Assembly (NCBI RefSeq): GCF_039538365.1
Contig: NZ_BAABCA010000002.1
Span: 558,001-622,000 of the forward strand
Length of the DNA: 64,000 bases
Direction of reading: 5' to 3'
From: Postechiella marina
GTDB taxonomy: Bacteria; Bacteroidota; Bacteroidia; Flavobacteriales; Flavobacteriaceae
Shown here: positions 26,156 through 34,798 of the stretch, piece by piece
Layout: every line of letters starts with the position of its first letter
Position numbering within the stretch: the stretch's first letter is position 1
Notes under the pieces: model-generated
Database searches by the model: none
What the model was told of the DNA's origin: nothing
Seen by the model: the letters and a program-made list of their open reading frames with translations, nothing else
Made by a program: the position numbers and the translations under genes

Positions 26156-27670
26156 TTATTTAGAATAAAATATACTTTGGTTTATATTGAAATTTACACT
26201 GTCTTTATTTACCAAATTAGATAAACTATGAAACAAAATATCTGTTGTTAAAGTTTTATTTTTATTAGAATAAATAGCTTTTACCTTATCTGGATACATG
26301 GCTTTAAATTGATTAGAATACCAAACCAACATGCCCGGTTTGGTTAAGGCTTTGGTATGAGAATGTAACCACTGTCCATTTTCTCCAAGAGATTCTCCAT
26401 GGTCTGATAAATAAATTAAAACGGTAGGTTGATTACTTTTTTCTAATTTTTTAATTAATTCGTTTAAAAAATAATCTAAATATAAAATAGTATTATCGTA
26501 AGAGTTTATTATTTGTTCTTTTGTTAATGATGGAATGTATTTGCTATTTACAACAGGTTTATATTGCCTAAATTCGTTGGTGTATTTATCTTCGTACCAC
26601 CAATGGCTCCCAATCATGTGTAGTGTATATAAACCATAAGCATTGTTATTAAAACGTGTATTAAATGCTTTTAATAATTCTAAATCTTGCTTTTTACCAA
26701 TACTCCAATACGATTTTAATTTATCAATAATTACAACCTCTTTATTGGTATTAACAATTTGTTTATAACTAGATTCTAACAACTGATTTCCTATCCAATA
26801 TGTTGGCACATTAAAAGCATTATAAATATTATAAATAGAGCTAATAGAGTCTTTAGAAGTGCTATAAATACTTTTATCTGTTAAAATACAAGGTACACTT
26901 AAAGCAGTGTTTGTTTTATTAGTAAAAATATTATTATAACTAACTACATTATCTCTTTTAGAAAGTAAAGGTGTTGTGGTTCTCGCATAACCATTTATTC
27001 CTAAATGGTCTGCTCTTAAAGATTCGCCAAGTACAAAAACAACATTAAGTTTATTAAAATTAGTAGTAGTAAGCTGCTTATTAATTGTTTTTAATGGTTG
27101 ATTAACCTTGTTAAAACTTTCGTTAAAAGCATAAAAAAAAGAATAGGGTAATTTAGATCTAAAGCTGTGTCTTCTTTTACTATCTGCCCAAAAAAACAAA
27201 ACAAATAGCAAACAACTAAGTGGTAAAAATAAGCTAATACCTTGTAATGGTTTTACACTTTTATAAAGCTTAAAAATTATTTTTAATACTACTAAAAGCA
27301 TCACTAAAAATAAAACAAACTGTACAGATATTAAATCTAAAATTATATAAGGTTTGGTTGTTAATGCAGCCTCTATAAGTGTAGCAGATGTAGAAATATT
27401 AATACTAAAAGTCCAAAAACTAATACAACCTAAAATAAAAAAAAGAGTAGTAAATAGTACTTTAAAAATCGCCCTATTAAGCGACAAAAAATAAAGTATA
27501 CTTGCAAAAGTACCTTGTACAATACATAAATGTATAAAGTACATAAATTTAGATTTTACTGAGTTTAAAGGAATATGATAGTAAGATGAAACTGTAATAA
27601 ATAAAGCAAATAGAATATTTAAAACTAAATGAAATACAATAATTTTTTTATACTTTTTTAGTGTATTCAT
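26156..27670 (-). CDS. Phosphoethanolamine transferase-like sulfatase-fold membrane protein
   Basis: A 504-residue protein with five N-terminal membrane helices (about 10-32, 43-62, 69-90, 110-132, 143-160) and a periplasmic alkaline-phosphatase-fold domain. The metal/nucleophile segment is VFVLGESLRADHLGINGY, with the following TNTALSVPCIL where EptA-type enzymes keep the catalytic Thr region, and the C-terminal metal motif YLSDHGESLGENG. EptA-type enzymes put phosphoethanolamine on lipid A or other glycans. The exact substrate is not shown. It lies 2 bases downstream of the GDPD/menorin-like gene, indicating an operon. Confidence 0.85.
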   Translation of the reverse strand: MNTLKKYKKIIVFHLVLNILFALFITVSSYYHIPLNSVKSKFMYFIHLCIVQGTFASILYFLSLNRAIFKVLFTTLFFILGCISFWTFSINISTSATLIEAALTTKPYIILDLISVQFVLFLVMLLVVLKIIFKLYKSVKPLQGISLFLPLSCLLFVLFFWADSKRRHSFRSKLPYSFFYAFNESFNKVNQPLKTINKQLTTTNFNKLNVVFVLGESLRADHLGINGYARTTTPLLSKRDNVVSYNNIFTNKTNTALSVPCILTDKSIYSTSKDSISSIYNIYNAFNVPTYWIGNQLLESSYKQIVNTNKEVVIIDKLKSYWSIGKKQDLELLKAFNTRFNNNAYGLYTLHMIGSHWWYEDKYTNEFRQYKPVVNSKYIPSLTKEQIINSYDNTILYLDYFLNELIKKLEKSNQPTVLIYLSDHGESLGENGQWLHSHTKALTKPGMLVWYSNQFKAMYPDKVKAIYSNKNKTLTTDILFHSLSNLVNKDSVNFNINQSIFYSK

Positions 27671-27672
27671 AT

Positions 27673-28428
27673 TTAAAATCTATTCCCTTTAAAAGCAAAA
27701 TAATGCACCAAAACAATTTTTACAGTTTTGTCTTTTAAAATTCTTCTAGTTAAAAGAAAATCTATATTTATAGGCCAAACTAAATCCCAAAAATACTTAG
27801 GTGTATCTGGAAAATATTGATGCATAATAGTATAATCTTTATAACTTGAAGAGATTGCTATATTTGGTTGATTTTTTAAAATTTGATTTATTTTAAAAAC
27901 AGTATTTTTTAATTCTTTATCATTTTTTTGGTATAATTTATAAGGTAAGTAATAACTGGTTTTAAACCCCATTTTTGTAAAAATAGGTAAAGCTTCTGGA
28001 TATCGTGTTTCTATTAAAACACTTTGATATTTAATGTTTTTACTATCTAAAATTTTAATTATTTTATATAAAATAGCTGATGCATTTTCTTTGTTTAAAT
28101 TTTTTATATCTAACCAAATGCCTTTTAATCTTTCTGGTTTTTTAAGACCTTGAATGTAAGTTTCGAATTTTAAATCGTGTGATTTAGAAGGTGGATGATT
28201 AACATCAAAAAAGTTATTTTCTGTATTATAAACTAAATCCAGCTCTACACCACCGTAATAGTTTAAAGCTGAATTTAATTTTTCTATGCTATTTGCTCTA
28301 TGAGCCCAAACTTTATTATAATGTCCTAAAAAATCAAGTTTATAAGGACAAAAAGTATACACTACAAGTACTAATAAAAAAGAAAAAAGGAGTTTAAGGC
28401 TAACTTTAAATAACTTATGTGTTTTCAT
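27673..28428 (-). CDS. Membrane-anchored GDPD/menorin-like phosphodiesterase-fold protein
   Basis: About 251 residues from the ATG at 28428 (MKTHKLFKVSL); the open frame extends upstream to 28494 into glnS without support. A membrane anchor lies at about 8-26. The motifs AHRANSIEKL, GGVELDLVY and FDVNHPPSKS resemble the His, Glu/Asp and HPP positions of the PLC-like phosphodiesterase TIM barrel, in the style of FAM151/menorin as much as of GDPD. The usual GDPD HRG and EDT patterns are altered, so catalytic activity is uncertain. Located between glnS and the phosphoethanolamine-transferase-like gene. Confidence 0.6.
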   Translation of the reverse strand: MKTHKLFKVSLKLLFSFLLVLVVYTFCPYKLDFLGHYNKVWAHRANSIEKLNSALNYYGGVELDLVYNTENNFFDVNHPPSKSHDLKFETYIQGLKKPERLKGIWLDIKNLNKENASAILYKIIKILDSKNIKYQSVLIETRYPEALPIFTKMGFKTSYYLPYKLYQKNDKELKNTVFKINQILKNQPNIAISSSYKDYTIMHQYFPDTPKYFWDLVWPINIDFLLTRRILKDKTVKIVLVHYFAFKGNRF

Positions 28429-28471
28429 TTTTTTAAAGTTACTAAAATAAAAATAACCTAAATGTATACCT

Positions 28472-30472
28472 CTAAATGGCTTTTGCCTCTGCAACTAATA
28501 ACTCATTTTTATCTTCTAAAGCTTTTTCTATAAAAGCATTTACATCATCGTTTTTATCTTGTCCGTTTTTAATTAAAACATTTAAAATAAGGGCTACCGC
28601 TATACGTGTTCCTACTTTTTTAACAGCTGTATTAAAAAGAGGTTGTACCTCGTCGTAATTTACATTTTGGGCAAGTTCTAAAATTTCTTCTCTAACTTTA
28701 AGCTGTTTTACTTCTGGTAAGTTTGTATATTTTTTTCCTAATTTTTGAATAACATCGATAGCTTTTCTTTGAGGTTGTTGCTTATTATTATTACCTTTTA
28801 TAGGTTGATTTTGTTGTGGTTTAGGCTTTTGTTTTGCCCAAGAATCGCGTAAACCAACTATTTTATTAAATACTAATTTACTTGAAGTAGATTCTATATC
28901 GACATTAAAATATCCTAAACGTTGAAACTGAAAACGATCTGCTTTTTTAGCATCTACCAAACTAGGTTCTACAAAGGCTTCTACAATATTTAAAGATTTA
29001 GGATTTATAAAATCCATAAAATCTTTGTCTTGATGGCTATCTGGCGCTTCGTCTATAAATAAACGATCGTATTCTCTAACCTCTGCTTTTACTGCATGTT
29101 TAATAGATACCCAATGCAAGGTCCCCTTTACACGTTTTGCTGTATCGTTAGAGTATGTACAATGTACTTCTGTTACGTTACCATTAGCATCTTTTACAAC
29201 GCTTTCTGCTTTTATAATGTATGCGTTTTTTAATCGTACTTCGCCTCCTAATTTTAACCTAAAAAACTTGTTACTAGCTTCTTCTTTAAAATCTTCTTTT
29301 TCTATATAAATTTCTCTAGAAAAAGGTACTTTTCTAAAACCAGCTGCAGCGTCTTCTTGATTGTTTTCTGCATCAAACCACTCTTCTTTGTCTTCTGGAT
29401 AATTAGTAATAACAACTTTTAAAGGATTTAAAACCGCCATAACTCTTGGCGCAGTTTTATTTAAATCTTCTCGAATACAAAATTCTAAAAGCGATACATC
29501 TATAACATTATCTCGTTTTGCAACACCTACGGTTTCTACAAATTTTCTAATAGCAGCTGGTGTATAACCACGACGACGCAAACCAGAAATGGTTGGCATA
29601 CGTGGATCGTCCCATCCAGAAACCACGCCTTCTTCTACCAATTTAAGTAACTTACGTTTGCTCATTATGGTATAACTTAAATTTAAGCGAGCAAATTCGC
29701 GTTGCTTTGGCCTAAGTTTATTAGTGTTTACTACTTGATCTAAAAACCAATCGTAAAGTTCTCTATGTGGCTTAAATTCTAAAGAACATAAGGAGTGAGA
29801 TATTTGTTCTATATAATCGCTTTCGCCATGTGTCCAATCGTACATTGGGTAAATACACCAATCGTTACCTGTTCTATGATGATGTTTTTTTAATACACGA
29901 TAAATAATAGGATCTCGCATTAGCATATTAACATGTTGCATGTCTATTTTGGCACGCAAAATATGTTCACCTTCATCAAATTCTCCTTTTTTCATTCTAT
30001 CGAATAAATCTAGGTTTTCTGCTACAGTTCTATTTCTATAAGGGCCATCTACACCTGGTTGTGTTGGTGTTCCTTTTTGCTCTGCCATAGCTTCGCTACT
30101 TTGCGAGTCTACATAGGCTTTACCTTCTTTAATTAAATCTATTGTCCAATCGTAAAGTTGCTGGAAATAATCTGAAGAATATAATTCTTTATCCCATTTA
30201 TAACCTAACCAAGCTATATCTTCTTTTATAGCATCTACATATTCTTGTTCTTCTTTGGCTGGGTTGGTATCGTCAAAACGAAGATTTACTGGTGCATTAT
30301 ATTTTTCGCCTAAACCAAAACTTATACCTATAGCTTTAGTGTGCCCAATATGTAAGTACCCATTTGGTTCTGGCGGAAAACGAAAGCGTAGTTTATCTTG
30401 AGACATACCATTCGATAAATCTTCTTCTATAATTTGCTCTAAAAAATTGAGTGATTTTCTTTCTTCAGACAT
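28472..30472 (-). CDS. glnS: Glutamine--tRNA ligase with C-terminal extension
   Basis: Charges tRNA-Gln directly. The 666-residue protein has the HIGH region RFPPEPNGYLHIGHTKAI (about 26-43), the KMSKS equivalent TIMSKRKLLKLV and the two beta-barrel anticodon domains to about residue 555. A Lys/Gln/Pro-rich linker (about 556-580) then leads to a helical tail of about 90 residues. In Bacteroidota this enzyme is often annotated as a YqeY fusion; the tail here is shorter than YqeY and I cannot confirm that identity. A -7 promoter box lies just upstream. Confidence 0.95.
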   Translation of the reverse strand: MSEERKSLNFLEQIIEEDLSNGMSQDKLRFRFPPEPNGYLHIGHTKAIGISFGLGEKYNAPVNLRFDDTNPAKEEQEYVDAIKEDIAWLGYKWDKELYSSDYFQQLYDWTIDLIKEGKAYVDSQSSEAMAEQKGTPTQPGVDGPYRNRTVAENLDLFDRMKKGEFDEGEHILRAKIDMQHVNMLMRDPIIYRVLKKHHHRTGNDWCIYPMYDWTHGESDYIEQISHSLCSLEFKPHRELYDWFLDQVVNTNKLRPKQREFARLNLSYTIMSKRKLLKLVEEGVVSGWDDPRMPTISGLRRRGYTPAAIRKFVETVGVAKRDNVIDVSLLEFCIREDLNKTAPRVMAVLNPLKVVITNYPEDKEEWFDAENNQEDAAAGFRKVPFSREIYIEKEDFKEEASNKFFRLKLGGEVRLKNAYIIKAESVVKDANGNVTEVHCTYSNDTAKRVKGTLHWVSIKHAVKAEVREYDRLFIDEAPDSHQDKDFMDFINPKSLNIVEAFVEPSLVDAKKADRFQFQRLGYFNVDIESTSSKLVFNKIVGLRDSWAKQKPKPQQNQPIKGNNNKQQPQRKAIDVIQKLGKKYTNLPEVKQLKVREEILELAQNVNYDEVQPLFNTAVKKVGTRIAVALILNVLIKNGQDKNDDVNAFIEKALEDKNELLVAEAKAI

Positions 30473-30501
30473 ACTTCGTATTTATTTCTATAAATAAGCT
30501 T

Positions 30502-30509
30502 CAAAATTA
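30502..30509 (-). promoter_or_regulatory. Promoter -7 box of glnS
   Basis: Minus-strand TAATTTTG fits TAnnTTTG, 29 bases before the glnS ATG. Confidence 0.45.
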
Positions 30510-30611
30510 CGGAAATTCAAGTTATTTTTGGTCTATTCTATAGATAAGAAGTCTAACAAATTTTAATTTAATTAAAACTTTTTTGGTTTAGGCTTTTATT
30601 GGCGAGTATGT

Positions 30612-30701
30612 GCGTTAGGGATTGTAGCGACATCCTTTTTTGTTTTTCTCAAAAAAGATATAGCGAAAAGCCCGACAGCGACCTTAGGAGCTGGAACGCC
30701 C
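30612..30701 (+). repeat. Structured intergenic repeat, copy A
   Basis: A 90-base element beginning GCGTTAGGGATTG and ending AACGCCC. It shares CGACATC, a T-run/A-run hairpin, AAAGCCCGAC and the two ends with copy B at 35474. GCGTT at the start can pair with AACGC at the end, and CAGC/GCTG closes a small hairpin near the 3' end. It lies directly upstream of folB. It may be a dispersed flavobacterial repeat or structured RNA. Confidence 0.7.
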
Positions 30702-30724
30702 AAAATAATTTAATATATATTAAA

Positions 30725-31081
30725 ATGGGAATTATTAAAGTTGAAAACATTCGTGTGTTTGCATATCATGGGTGTTTAAAAGAGGAGACTAAAATTGGTA
30801 GTGATTACCGTGTAGATTTAGAGGTTAAGTCAGATTTACAACCGTCTGCTGAGTCTGATAAATTAAGTGATACAGTTGATTATGTGTTACTTAATAGAAT
30901 TATAAAAGAGGAAATGAATGTGGCTTCGCACCTACTGGAAACTGTGGCTAAACGTATTTTAAACAGGATTTTTAAAGAGGATAAATTGGTTAAAAAAGCG
31001 ACAGTTTGGGTTAGTAAATTAAACCCGCCAATTGGTGGAGATGTGCAACGTGTTACCATAAAAATGACAGATAAACGTTAA
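30725..31081 (+). CDS. folB: Dihydroneopterin aldolase
   Basis: Folate pathway enzyme converting dihydroneopterin to hydroxymethyl-dihydropterin and glycolaldehyde. The 118-residue protein from the ATG at 30725 starts MGIIKVENIRVFAYHGCLKEE, exactly where the family begins, and has the active-site Tyr/His (FAYHG), Glu (LKEE) and the KLNPPIGGDVQRV end with catalytic Lys region. The open frame runs 126 bases further upstream, but that part is the intergenic repeat and should not be counted as protein. Confidence 0.93.
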   Translation: MGIIKVENIRVFAYHGCLKEETKIGSDYRVDLEVKSDLQPSAESDKLSDTVDYVLLNRIIKEEMNVASHLLETVAKRILNRIFKEDKLVKKATVWVSKLNPPIGGDVQRVTIKMTDKR

Positions 31082-31096
31082 AAATTATTAAATGTA

Positions 31097-31125
31097 TTGA
31101 AAAGTCATATTTTTTTTTACATTTG
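31097..31125 (+). promoter_or_regulatory. Promoter of tRNA-Cys
   Basis: A TTG -33 element (31097-31099), 18 bases of spacer and TACATTTG (31118-31125). This is the best full match to the Bacteroidota promoter in the window. The predicted start is 5-7 bases before the mature tRNA. Confidence 0.75.
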
Positions 31126-31137
31126 CAAAACAATTAC

Positions 31138-31208
31138 GGTGTCGTGGCCGAGTGGCTAGGCAGTGGTCTGCAACACCATCTACAGCAGTTCGAATCTGCT
31201 CGACACCT
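31138..31208 (+). tRNA. tRNA-Cys (anticodon GCA)
   Basis: All arms fold. Acceptor GGTGTCG pairs with CGACACC; the D arm is GCCGAGTGGCTAGGC; the anticodon stem GTGGT/ACCAT carries loop CTGCAAC with anticodon GCA; the T arm is GCAGTTCGAATCTGC. The discriminator base is T, the usual identity base of tRNA-Cys. CCA is not encoded. It has its own promoter and terminator. Confidence 0.97.
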
Positions 31209-31210
31209 CT

Positions 31211-31250
31211 AAAAACCTTTAAGTTAATTACTTGGAGGTTTTTTTTATTT
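31211..31250 (+). terminator. Terminator after tRNA-Cys
   Basis: A 12-base stem with two G-T pairs (AAAACCTTTAAG and CTTGGAGGTTTT) and a T run. Confidence 0.8.
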
Positions 31251-31329
31251 TTATAGCTTACCTTTTTAAGGTGTATTTTAGTATTATTAAGCTTTATTTT
31301 TAATACATTAAGCTTAAACAAAAAGGTTT

Positions 31330-32025
31330 TTATACTGCCAATTTATCTTTTATAGGATTTATTTTTTCTAGTTTTTCTTTATTCTTTTCGTAAGTTTCTG
31401 GAAATAATCCTTGAGAAAGTAATAGTATACCAAAGCCTAAAATAACAAGAGATATTATTTTTTTTGTTTTAAAAATAAGGCGTGGTGTTAGTTTATCTTT
31501 TAAACGTTTTGCTGCTAAAATTTTAAAAATATCGGCTATAAAATAAGAGGTTAGCATGGTGGCTATAAAAACCAATTCTCCGTTTTTTGATGTTGTTAAA
31601 GAGTCGCCAAGTACTATAAAACCTAACCAACCTAATAATACACCTATATTAATAAAATTTAGTAGAAAGCCTTTTATAAATAGTTTACCGTAGTCTTTTT
31701 GTATTTCTACTTTATGATATTCTTTTACTATAGTTCTAAAAGATTTTGATGTTTTTACAAACGATATTATACCATAAACAATAAGTAAAGCACCACCAAA
31801 AATTAAAAAACTAGGGTCGTCTTTTATTTTACCTCTTAAACTATTGGTGCTGTAAAAGGCTATTACAATAAAAATAATATCGGCAAGAATAACACCTAAA
31901 TCGAAAATTAAAGCGCTTCTAAAGCCTTTGGTTGCACTGGTTTCTAAAAGAACAAAAAAAACTGGACCAATGGTAAAAGCGAGTATTATACCAAAAGGAA
32001 TTGCTGTTAAAATATCATCAAACAT
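31330..32025 (-). CDS. LysE family translocator
   Basis: A 231-residue protein with six membrane segments and the LysE/RhtB opening AIPFGIILAFTIGPVFFVLLETS, containing the GPVFF signature. Members export amino acids or related small molecules across the inner membrane; substrate here unknown. The C-terminal end is a charged tail of about 25 residues. No regulator is adjacent. Confidence 0.88.
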   Translation of the reverse strand: MFDDILTAIPFGIILAFTIGPVFFVLLETSATKGFRSALIFDLGVILADIIFIVIAFYSTNSLRGKIKDDPSFLIFGGALLIVYGIISFVKTSKSFRTIVKEYHKVEIQKDYGKLFIKGFLLNFINIGVLLGWLGFIVLGDSLTTSKNGELVFIATMLTSYFIADIFKILAAKRLKDKLTPRLIFKTKKIISLVILGFGILLLSQGLFPETYEKNKEKLEKINPIKDKLAV

Positions 32026-32099
32026 ATTTTTATTGATCTTTACACAAAGAAAAGAAATATTTTAAACCCTTGTAGCTAGACTACTATTAAAATATAAAA

Positions 32100-32125
32100 A
32101 AAACCACTGTATAAGTGGTTTTAAT
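32100..32125 (-). terminator. Terminator after the head-GIN gene
   Basis: Nine-base arms AAAACCACT (32100-32108) and its complement (32114-32122); on the minus strand it is followed by a long U run. Lies 20 bases beyond the stop of the 32146-32823 gene. Confidence 0.75.
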
Positions 32126-32145
32126 TTTCTATTTATAATTTTTAT

Positions 32146-32823
32146 TTACTCTTCTACACGTTTAATACGTCCACCAAGTACTTTACTCTCGTCTACACGT
32201 TCTGGATTGCCATATATGTAAATATCGCCTCCTGCCCTAACCTTAGCATTTACTAGTGTCTTTGCATTTACATGTGCCTCGCCAGCAATACGTATAGAAA
32301 CATCTGTAAAATCTGATTTAAGATTTTTACCTCCATAAACACCGCCTGTAAAAATAGAAATGTCTTGATTTTTTGCTTTACCAGAGGCTTTTACATTTGC
32401 TCCTGTTACAGACCTAATATTAAGATAGTCTACATCTACATTTACTTTTATTTTTCCGCCTTCTTGAGCATTTAAAGCTACTTCAAATTGTTTAAGCGTA
32501 TCTTTAGAGTGTACGTAAGCACCTTCGTTAACATCTATAACGTCCAATAAAGTATAATATAAAGTAACTTTGGTTTGGTTACCATCGTATGCTTCACCTA
32601 AATTCATTTTTATTTTTAACGTGCCATTTTTATTATTAATTAGTACGTCATCAATATTTTTTCCTGTTATTACTACCTTATTCTCGTTTGCTTTAACAAG
32701 CTCTACCTCTATTAAATCGTAAACCTTAATTTCTTTAAAATCTCCAACTGTTTTTTCTATTTGTTTTTGCGAAAAAACTACTGTAGTTACAAACAGTACT
32801 AATACTTTAACAAGTGTTTTCAT
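32146..32823 (-). CDS. Head-GIN domain (DUF2807) secreted protein
   Basis: A 225-residue protein with a signal peptide (about 1-18, ending VFSQ) and a single beta-helical GIN domain with the typical FKEIKVYDLIEVELVKANE start and repeated short strands (VNVDVDYLNIRSVTGANVKASG, then further rungs). Function is unknown; related proteins are common in Bacteroidota near anti-sigma or transport genes. It ends VDESKVLGGRIKRVEE. Confidence 0.85.
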   Translation of the reverse strand: MKTLVKVLVLFVTTVVFSQKQIEKTVGDFKEIKVYDLIEVELVKANENKVVITGKNIDDVLINNKNGTLKIKMNLGEAYDGNQTKVTLYYTLLDVIDVNEGAYVHSKDTLKQFEVALNAQEGGKIKVNVDVDYLNIRSVTGANVKASGKAKNQDISIFTGGVYGGKNLKSDFTDVSIRIAGEAHVNAKTLVNAKVRAGGDIYIYGNPERVDESKVLGGRIKRVEE

Positions 32824-32912
32824 TAAGCTATGTTTTTAATTTTAATGTAAAATTATCAATAATTATTCCGTTGCTATTCACTTTAGCAAAACTTTATAAT
32901 AAAACACTAATT

Positions 32913-33212
32913 TTAAGATACTTTTACTGCGGTTCCGGTTATAGATACCATAATTAAACCTGTTGTTGCAGATGTTTCTACATCGACCGAAATGCCAACT
33001 ACCGCATTTGCTTGTAATTTAACAGCATTATTTTTTAGCTTTTGAAAAGCTGCTTCTTTAACCTCGTTAATTTTATTTTCGTAAGATTCGTAGTATTTCT
33101 GCATATTAAAGCTTAGTGTTGCTTTTGGCATATTTACATCTACACCTGTTACAATACCTAAGTAATCTTTAATATTATGGTTTTCTATAGAGTTTGTTGT
33201 TGTTAGTATCAT
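32913..33212 (-). CDS. YbjQ/UPF0145 family protein
   Basis: A 99-residue protein with the YbjQ pattern: IKDYLGIVTGVDV near the start, a helical middle with EVKEAAFQKLKNNAVKLQANAVVGI, and a closing strand GLIMVSITGTAV. YbjQ forms pentameric rings, with an unknown role. It is often described as heavy-metal binding, but no Cys or His cluster is present here. A perfect 38-base palindrome ends 3 bases before its ATG. Confidence 0.85.
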   Translation of the reverse strand: MILTTTNSIENHNIKDYLGIVTGVDVNMPKATLSFNMQKYYESYENKINEVKEAAFQKLKNNAVKLQANAVVGISVDVETSATTGLIMVSITGTAVKVS

Positions 33213-33215
33213 AAG

Positions 33216-33253
33216 TTTTATAATTTATCTTACTAGTAAGATAAATTATAAAA
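33216..33253. repeat. 38-base perfect palindrome directly upstream of ybjQ
   Basis: Two 19-base arms (33216-33234 and 33235-33253) with no loop, centred on CTAG. It lies 39 bases beyond the stop of the LRR-kinase gene and 3 bases before the ybjQ ATG. No U run follows on the minus strand, so a simple terminator is not the best fit; in RNA it would bury the ybjQ ribosome-binding region. Confidence 0.8.
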
Positions 33254-33292
33254 TTGTTACAGTTTATACCAAAAAAACTTACTTAAAGTAGT

Positions 33293-34594
33293 TTAAAATG
33301 CGTTTAATGTTTCTGAAATTTCTGAGAAGTTAAAACGCTTTTTTACATTTGGTATTGTACAATTTTCTATTAATTCTTGCCACTTAATAATACTAGCGTT
33401 ATTAAGTTTGGTTTTATCTACTAGATTAAAAATATCTTCTAGTAAACAACCATAAGCTCTTACTTCTACACGCTCAATATTTTTAGCAGTAGTAGTATTT
33501 ACATTATAAAATGAGGCTGCTCCAAAATCGCCTAAAAGCGATTCTGCATTACTATTTATTAAAATATTATGTGCATATAAATCGCCATGATTAATGCCTT
33601 TTCTATGTAATTGCTGGCAAACAGAGGCTATACTTTTACCTATACTTAATAACTCTTTTTCTGTAAAAGTACAACTAGCATTAAACGTATCTCGTGTACA
33701 GGTTTTTAAGCTTGGCGGATTTCCTAAATTTATATAATTTGAAGTAATAAGTTGCATTACTAAACCACTTTTATCTTCTGGATGCTCTTTAATTTTACCT
33801 AAAATTGGAATTAAATTTTGATGATTACCAGCTGCTATAGCTATCTCCATTTCTACTTCTGGTAAACCGTCGCTGGTTACTGCGCCTTTAAAAACCTTAA
33901 TGGCTACATCTTGGTTTTTAGAAATCCAATTTGCTTTATATATAAAACCCGATGCGCCTTCGCCTAAAAGTTCTTTTACCTTAAAATCTTGCCAAAAAAA
34001 CGACTCTAAATTATTCTTTTTTGTAATTTGATATGCTGCAGGATTACCACCAAATGCTACCCAAGATAATTTTGGTAACTCGAATAACCAATTAGGTATA
34101 GTTTTAAGTTGATTTGCAGAAACTCTTAAAAGTTCTAAATTAACGCAATTAGACATTTCTACTGGCAGCTCTTCTATTAAATTTCCTGCTAAAGCACATT
34201 TTTGAAGCCATGTACTATTACCTATACTTTTTGGTAATTTTTTTATTTTATTATCTGTTAAAATAAGCCAATTTAGTTTTGGTGGAAATGCATGTTCTGG
34301 TACTTTTTTTATTTGATTGGTTTTAAAACCAACCATATTTAAATTAGGACATTTTGCTAATACAGACGGAAACTCGGTAAACTTATTACGTGCAAAAAAA
34401 ATGATTCGTAATTGTTTTAATTCTGCAATACTATCTGGTAGTGTAGACAAATTATTGTCTGATAAATCTAAAACTTCCAAAGTACTAGCAAGTGTTAATA
34501 TCTCTTCTGGAAAAGTTGTTAAACCACAGGATAATTTTAATGTTTTAGACCCTTTTAATTTTCCCGATTTTAAATCGTTTAAAACTTGCATCAT
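33293..34594 (-). CDS. Leucine-rich repeat protein kinase fusion
   Basis: A 433-residue soluble protein. Residues 1-190 hold about seven leucine-rich repeats (LEVLDLSDNNLSTLPDSI and variants); residues 204-433 form a eukaryote-like Ser/Thr kinase. Key kinase residues are present: the glycine loop GEGASG (211-216), K233 in VAIKVF, the catalytic D338 and N343 in NHGDLYAHNIL (HRD is HGD) and D356 of DFG. So it should be active. Related LRR-kinases are scattered in Bacteroidota and other bacteria, with unknown targets. A second ATG directly follows the first. No phosphatase or substrate gene is adjacent. Confidence 0.88.
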   Translation of the reverse strand: MMQVLNDLKSGKLKGSKTLKLSCGLTTFPEEILTLASTLEVLDLSDNNLSTLPDSIAELKQLRIIFFARNKFTEFPSVLAKCPNLNMVGFKTNQIKKVPEHAFPPKLNWLILTDNKIKKLPKSIGNSTWLQKCALAGNLIEELPVEMSNCVNLELLRVSANQLKTIPNWLFELPKLSWVAFGGNPAAYQITKKNNLESFFWQDFKVKELLGEGASGFIYKANWISKNQDVAIKVFKGAVTSDGLPEVEMEIAIAAGNHQNLIPILGKIKEHPEDKSGLVMQLITSNYINLGNPPSLKTCTRDTFNASCTFTEKELLSIGKSIASVCQQLHRKGINHGDLYAHNILINSNAESLLGDFGAASFYNVNTTTAKNIERVEVRAYGCLLEDIFNLVDKTKLNNASIIKWQELIENCTIPNVKKRFNFSEISETLNAF

Positions 34595-34774
34595 ACTTAA
34601 ATTATTAAGTGTACAAACTTAACTATTATTACACAAAATAGGCACTACTACCCTATTTTGTAATTATATAAAATGAAATAATAGCTCAATTATAAAAATT
34701 AATAAACCTTAAAAAGGGTGAAAACACCTTATTACTTTGGAGGAATAGAATAAATAAAAAGAACTGAAAGTTTC

Positions 34775-34782
34775 TAATTTTG
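34775..34782 (+). promoter_or_regulatory. Promoter -7 box of the surface lipoprotein gene
   Basis: TAATTTTG fits TAnnTTTG and ends 16 bases before the ATG at 34799. Confidence 0.45.
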
Positions 34783-34798
34783 AAAAAAAACAAACATT

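Noticed and set aside
28429..28494. N-terminal extension of the GDPD/menorin-like protein
   Set aside because: It overlaps the end of glnS; the ATG at 28428 is directly followed by a normal membrane anchor.
31088..31321. 77-codon open frame on the minus strand
   Set aside because: It runs antisense across tRNA-Cys and its terminator; the tRNA folds perfectly and has its own promoter.
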